A stretch of 7,207 nt of DNA from Pseudomonadota bacterium. GTDB taxonomy: Bacteria; Myxococcota_A; Polyangia; Fen-1088. A program made the position numbers and the translations under genes. The notes beneath the pieces are model-generated. The model was not told the DNA's origin, searched no databases, and saw only the letters and a program-made list of their open reading frames with translations. The stretch is from assembly GCA_023438785.1 (NCBI GenBank), contig JAEXQJ010000069.1:1-7207 (forward strand). The letters are read 5' to 3'. Below are positions 5,486 through 7,207 of this stretch, piece after piece. Positions within the stretch are counted from its first letter, which is position 1; each line of letters begins with the position of its first letter.

Positions 5486-5548
5486 TCGGGTCGATTGCCA
5501 GCGCCCGCACGGCCGCGCCGTGTAAGCTCGGCGGCCAGGAGGGCTCCC

Positions 5549-5983
5549 GTGACCAAGGAAGAAATGTTTGCGCTCATGAATGCCAACCCGGTCTTCCACC
5601 TCGCGACCGCCGAGGGAGACCAGCCGCGCGTGCGGGCCGTGTTCCTGTATCGGGCCGATGCGGACGGTGTCGTGTTTCACACCGGCGTTGACAAGGACAT
5701 GTACCGCCAGATCGAGGCGAACCCCAAGGTCGAGCTGTGCTTCAACGACCTGAAGTCCAACATTCAGCTTCGCGTCTCCGGCACGCTGGAGCAGGTAAAG
5801 GACCCCGCCTACAAGGACGAGGTCTATAGCCATCCGACCCGCGCGTTTCTGAGGGCCTGGCGCGCCGCCGGTCGTCTGAAGGACCTCCACAACGACATGA
5901 TCGTCTACCGGCTCGCCCGCGGCACTGCCGTGGCGTGGACCATGCAGACCAACTTCGCCCGCAAGGAGAAGGTCGCCCTCTAG
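5549..5983 (+). CDS. PNPOx-family flavin-binding protein
   Basis: A 144-residue protein of the pyridoxamine 5'-phosphate oxidase-like split-barrel superfamily, whose members bind FMN, F420 or haem, often as dimers. Supporting segments are PVFHLATAEGDQPRVRAV (14-31), a typical first strand pair, and VVFHTGVDKDMYRQIEANPKV (41-61), followed by VELCF and a hydrophobic strand IQLRVSGTLEQV (72-83). It is much shorter than true PdxH (about 215 residues) and lacks the PdxH C-terminal RxW block, so pyridoxal synthesis is not inferred; a flavin reductase or stress role is possible. GTG 5549 is chosen because AGGAGG (5537-5542) lies six bases upstream, though the frame is open from 5495. Gene and upstream EF-hand-like gene share a strand but are separated by a hairpin, so co-transcription is uncertain. 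Confidence 0.85.
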   Translation: MTKEEMFALMNANPVFHLATAEGDQPRVRAVFLYRADADGVVFHTGVDKDMYRQIEANPKVELCFNDLKSNIQLRVSGTLEQVKDPAYKDEVYSHPTRAFLRAWRAAGRLKDLHNDMIVYRLARGTAVAWTMQTNFARKEKVAL

Positions 5984-6382
5984 CAGCCCGCGGTGAGAGT
6001 CTTTCGTCGCCGCTCGGGCGGGTTCTGGCCCGGCTGCGGCGTCGTCGCTCGGTTGATCACCTCCAGTATTCTGAGCATCGCGTCCCCTTGCATCCGGGCC
6101 GAACCCACTCCGAACGGCTCGGTCCGGCTTTCATCACGGGCAACTGGATGATCGCGGACCTGCGCGACTTCATCGCCGCGTTCCAAGATAGCTCACCCTC
6201 CCCACCTTCTCTTCATCCTCGGATGGCCACTGGCCACTTTGTGACCCCGGGCACAGACAGCCGGGGTTGGACGACGCGAGGGCACGACGTTTTTTGTCCA
6301 ACCGCGCCGGCTCCGGAGGGGCGTGAGGAAGGCTCTTCCTTTGTCGCGGCCGAAGTGGCAGGACTGCTCACCTGAGCCGGCC
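5984..6382. other. Gene-poor 399-base region with inverted repeats
   Basis: No convincing gene lies here. Open frames on both strands give low-complexity Arg/Ser/Pro translations; only about 6135-6190 on the + strand (GNWMIADLRDFIAAFQDS) reads like protein, without a start signal or a homologue I recognise. Structures seen: CGCCGC (6008-6013) with GCGGCG (6036-6041) enclosing CGGGC with GCCCG, a possible terminator for the PNPOx-family gene but without T-run; CCCCGG (6245-6250) with CCGGGG (6261-6266); GGTTGGAC (6265-6272) with GTCCAACC (6296-6303) flanking six Ts; and AGGAAG (6326-6331) with CTTCCT (6335-6340). TGGCCAC is repeated in tandem at 6224-6237. No clear promoter was found, though the downstream gene needs one nearby. 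Confidence 0.6.
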
Positions 6383-7207
6383 ATGAAGAAAAGTAGACAG
6401 CGGGCCCAAGTCGAAGGGGTCGACACGACACGACCGTTGGATTTCCTCCTCGAAGCTCCCACGGGCTGGTACGGCCTCGTCGGCTTCCTGGTCGGCGTGG
6501 CGTGGCTGAACACCTCCAATCCCAAGCTGCCGCGCTACTGGCAGGCGCTCATCGTCATGGCCTTCGCGGCGATGCCCATGCTGATCTGCGACTACCTGGC
6601 CCTGCGCCGCCTGGCGCGCCAGCGGCCAATCGACGGGTTCTCGCCCCATGGCCAGGCCTCATGGCGCCGCGTCGGGGTCAAGTTCGTCGGCCTGCTCGGC
6701 ACTATCGGCGTGCTCGGCTTTCTCTATTGGCTCGTCCCCGAATACCACAGCAGCATCGTGGCGCCGGCTGGGTTCTACGGCAGCTTTTTCGCCCTGTGCC
6801 TGCGCGCCGGTCCCATTGTCCTGCTGCTGACGCCCTTCTACTTTCGCCTGGTCGATGGACGCATGGCCGATCCGCACGACGGCTACTGGCACGTGGGGCG
6901 GATCTTCTTGCTGCGCTTCGACGGCGTGGACTGGGACGTGGTGGCCAAGCACGCGCGCGTGTGGGCGGTGAAGGGCTTCTTCCTGCCCCTCATGTTCGTC
7001 TACACGTGCAGCAACATGCCCGCGCTGCGCTGGTCCGCTGAGCTCAGCGAAGCGTTGCGCGCCGTACTGGCCTCCCCCTCCACGGCCGGCGCCGCCTTCG
7101 TCCGCGTGCACCACTACCTGCATAACCTGCTCTTCTCCGTGGATCTGGTGTTCGTGTCGTGCGGCTACTTGATGACCTTCCGCTACTTCCAATCGCACGT
7201 GCGTTCG
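6383..7207 (+). CDS. Polytopic membrane protein, 3' end outside the window
   Basis: An open frame of 275 codons with no stop before the window edge. Hydrophobic segments at about 27-45, 54-75, 99-118, 130-155, 193-210 and 246-268 predict an inner-membrane protein. Polar loops contain DPHDGYWHVGR (163-173) and FDGVDWDVVAKHARVWAVKGFFLP (179-202). The last visible block, SVDLVFVSCGYLMTFRYFQSHVRS (252-275), reminds me of proteins carrying an isoprenylcysteine/phospholipid methyltransferase-like domain further downstream. That is weak recall; the deciding part is off the window, so I leave the function open. Base use and hydrophobic pattern are clearly coding. ATG 6383 has no good ribosome-binding site. 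An in-frame TTG at 6341, eight bases after AGGAAGG (6326-6332), would add 14 residues, and a GTG at 6323 is a further option. Confidence 0.85.
   Translation, partial: MKKSRQRAQVEGVDTTRPLDFLLEAPTGWYGLVGFLVGVAWLNTSNPKLPRYWQALIVMAFAAMPMLICDYLALRRLARQRPIDGFSPHGQASWRRVGVKFVGLLGTIGVLGFLYWLVPEYHSSIVAPAGFYGSFFALCLRAGPIVLLLTPFYFRLVDGRMADPHDGYWHVGRIFLLRFDGVDWDVVAKHARVWAVKGFFLPLMFVYTCSNMPALRWSAELSEALRAVLASPSTAGAAFVRVHHYLHNLLFSVDLVFVSCGYLMTFRYFQSHVRS

Noticed and set aside
4478..5890. 470-codon minus-strand open frame across the EF-hand-like and PNPOx genes
   Set aside because: It covers two genes with recognisable motifs and good ribosome-binding sites on the other strand. Its translation is repetitive Arg/Gly/Val and matches nothing I know.
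6224..6237. Tandem TGGCCAC repeat
   Set aside because: Two copies of seven bases in GC-rich DNA are within what chance gives, and no further copies follow.
5935..6375. 146-codon + strand open frame after the PNPOx-family gene
   Set aside because: It starts inside that gene in another frame, has no ribosome-binding site and reads as low complexity apart from about 18 residues.

Overview
This is a GC-rich (about two-thirds G+C by eye) chromosomal window with closely packed genes. The protein families point to a proteobacterium, most likely beta- or gamma-: an E. coli-type class I DAHP synthase, a type III pantothenate kinase, a LysE/RhtB exporter with a MarR regulator, and a proteobacterial EF-hand-like protein. 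I cannot name a genus. There are no rRNA or tRNA genes, insertion sequences, CRISPR arrays or other signs of recent mobility.

Layout. (1) 83-748 (+) is a DnaQ-like DEDDh exonuclease. It converges on coaX (806-1525, -), a type III pantothenate kinase. (2) A 213-base divergent region separates coaX from the aromatic block on the + strand. That block holds a 24-residue leader peptide (1739-1813), alternative RNA hairpins ending in an intrinsic terminator (1838-1867), and a full-length class I DAHP synthase (1892-2944), the first enzyme of the shikimate pathway. (3) A minus-strand cluster follows, transcribed LysE-type exporter (4372-3749), MarR-type repressor (3700-3248), zinc-ribbon protein (3251-3012). 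The last two overlap by four bases. (4) The exporter diverges from a gene for a calcium-binding-like protein (4454-5458, +). The 81-base gap between them holds a clean inverted repeat that could be an operator. (5) Next is a PNPOx-family flavin-binding protein (5549-5983, +). (6) A 399-base stretch without a convincing gene but with several inverted repeats leads to a polytopic membrane protein (6383 onward, +) that runs off the window.

The most notable element is the leader upstream of the DAHP synthase gene. Within ten codons the peptide has Phe, Tyr, Phe, Tyr, Trp, Trp. The bases over and after the Trp codons can form a 1:2 hairpin, a 2:3 antiterminator and a 3:4 terminator with a U-run. 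This is the layout of a trp/phe-type ribosome-mediated attenuator, but it covers all three aromatic end products of the pathway. It would let one switch sense Phe-, Tyr- and Trp-tRNA charging and set entry into aromatic biosynthesis.
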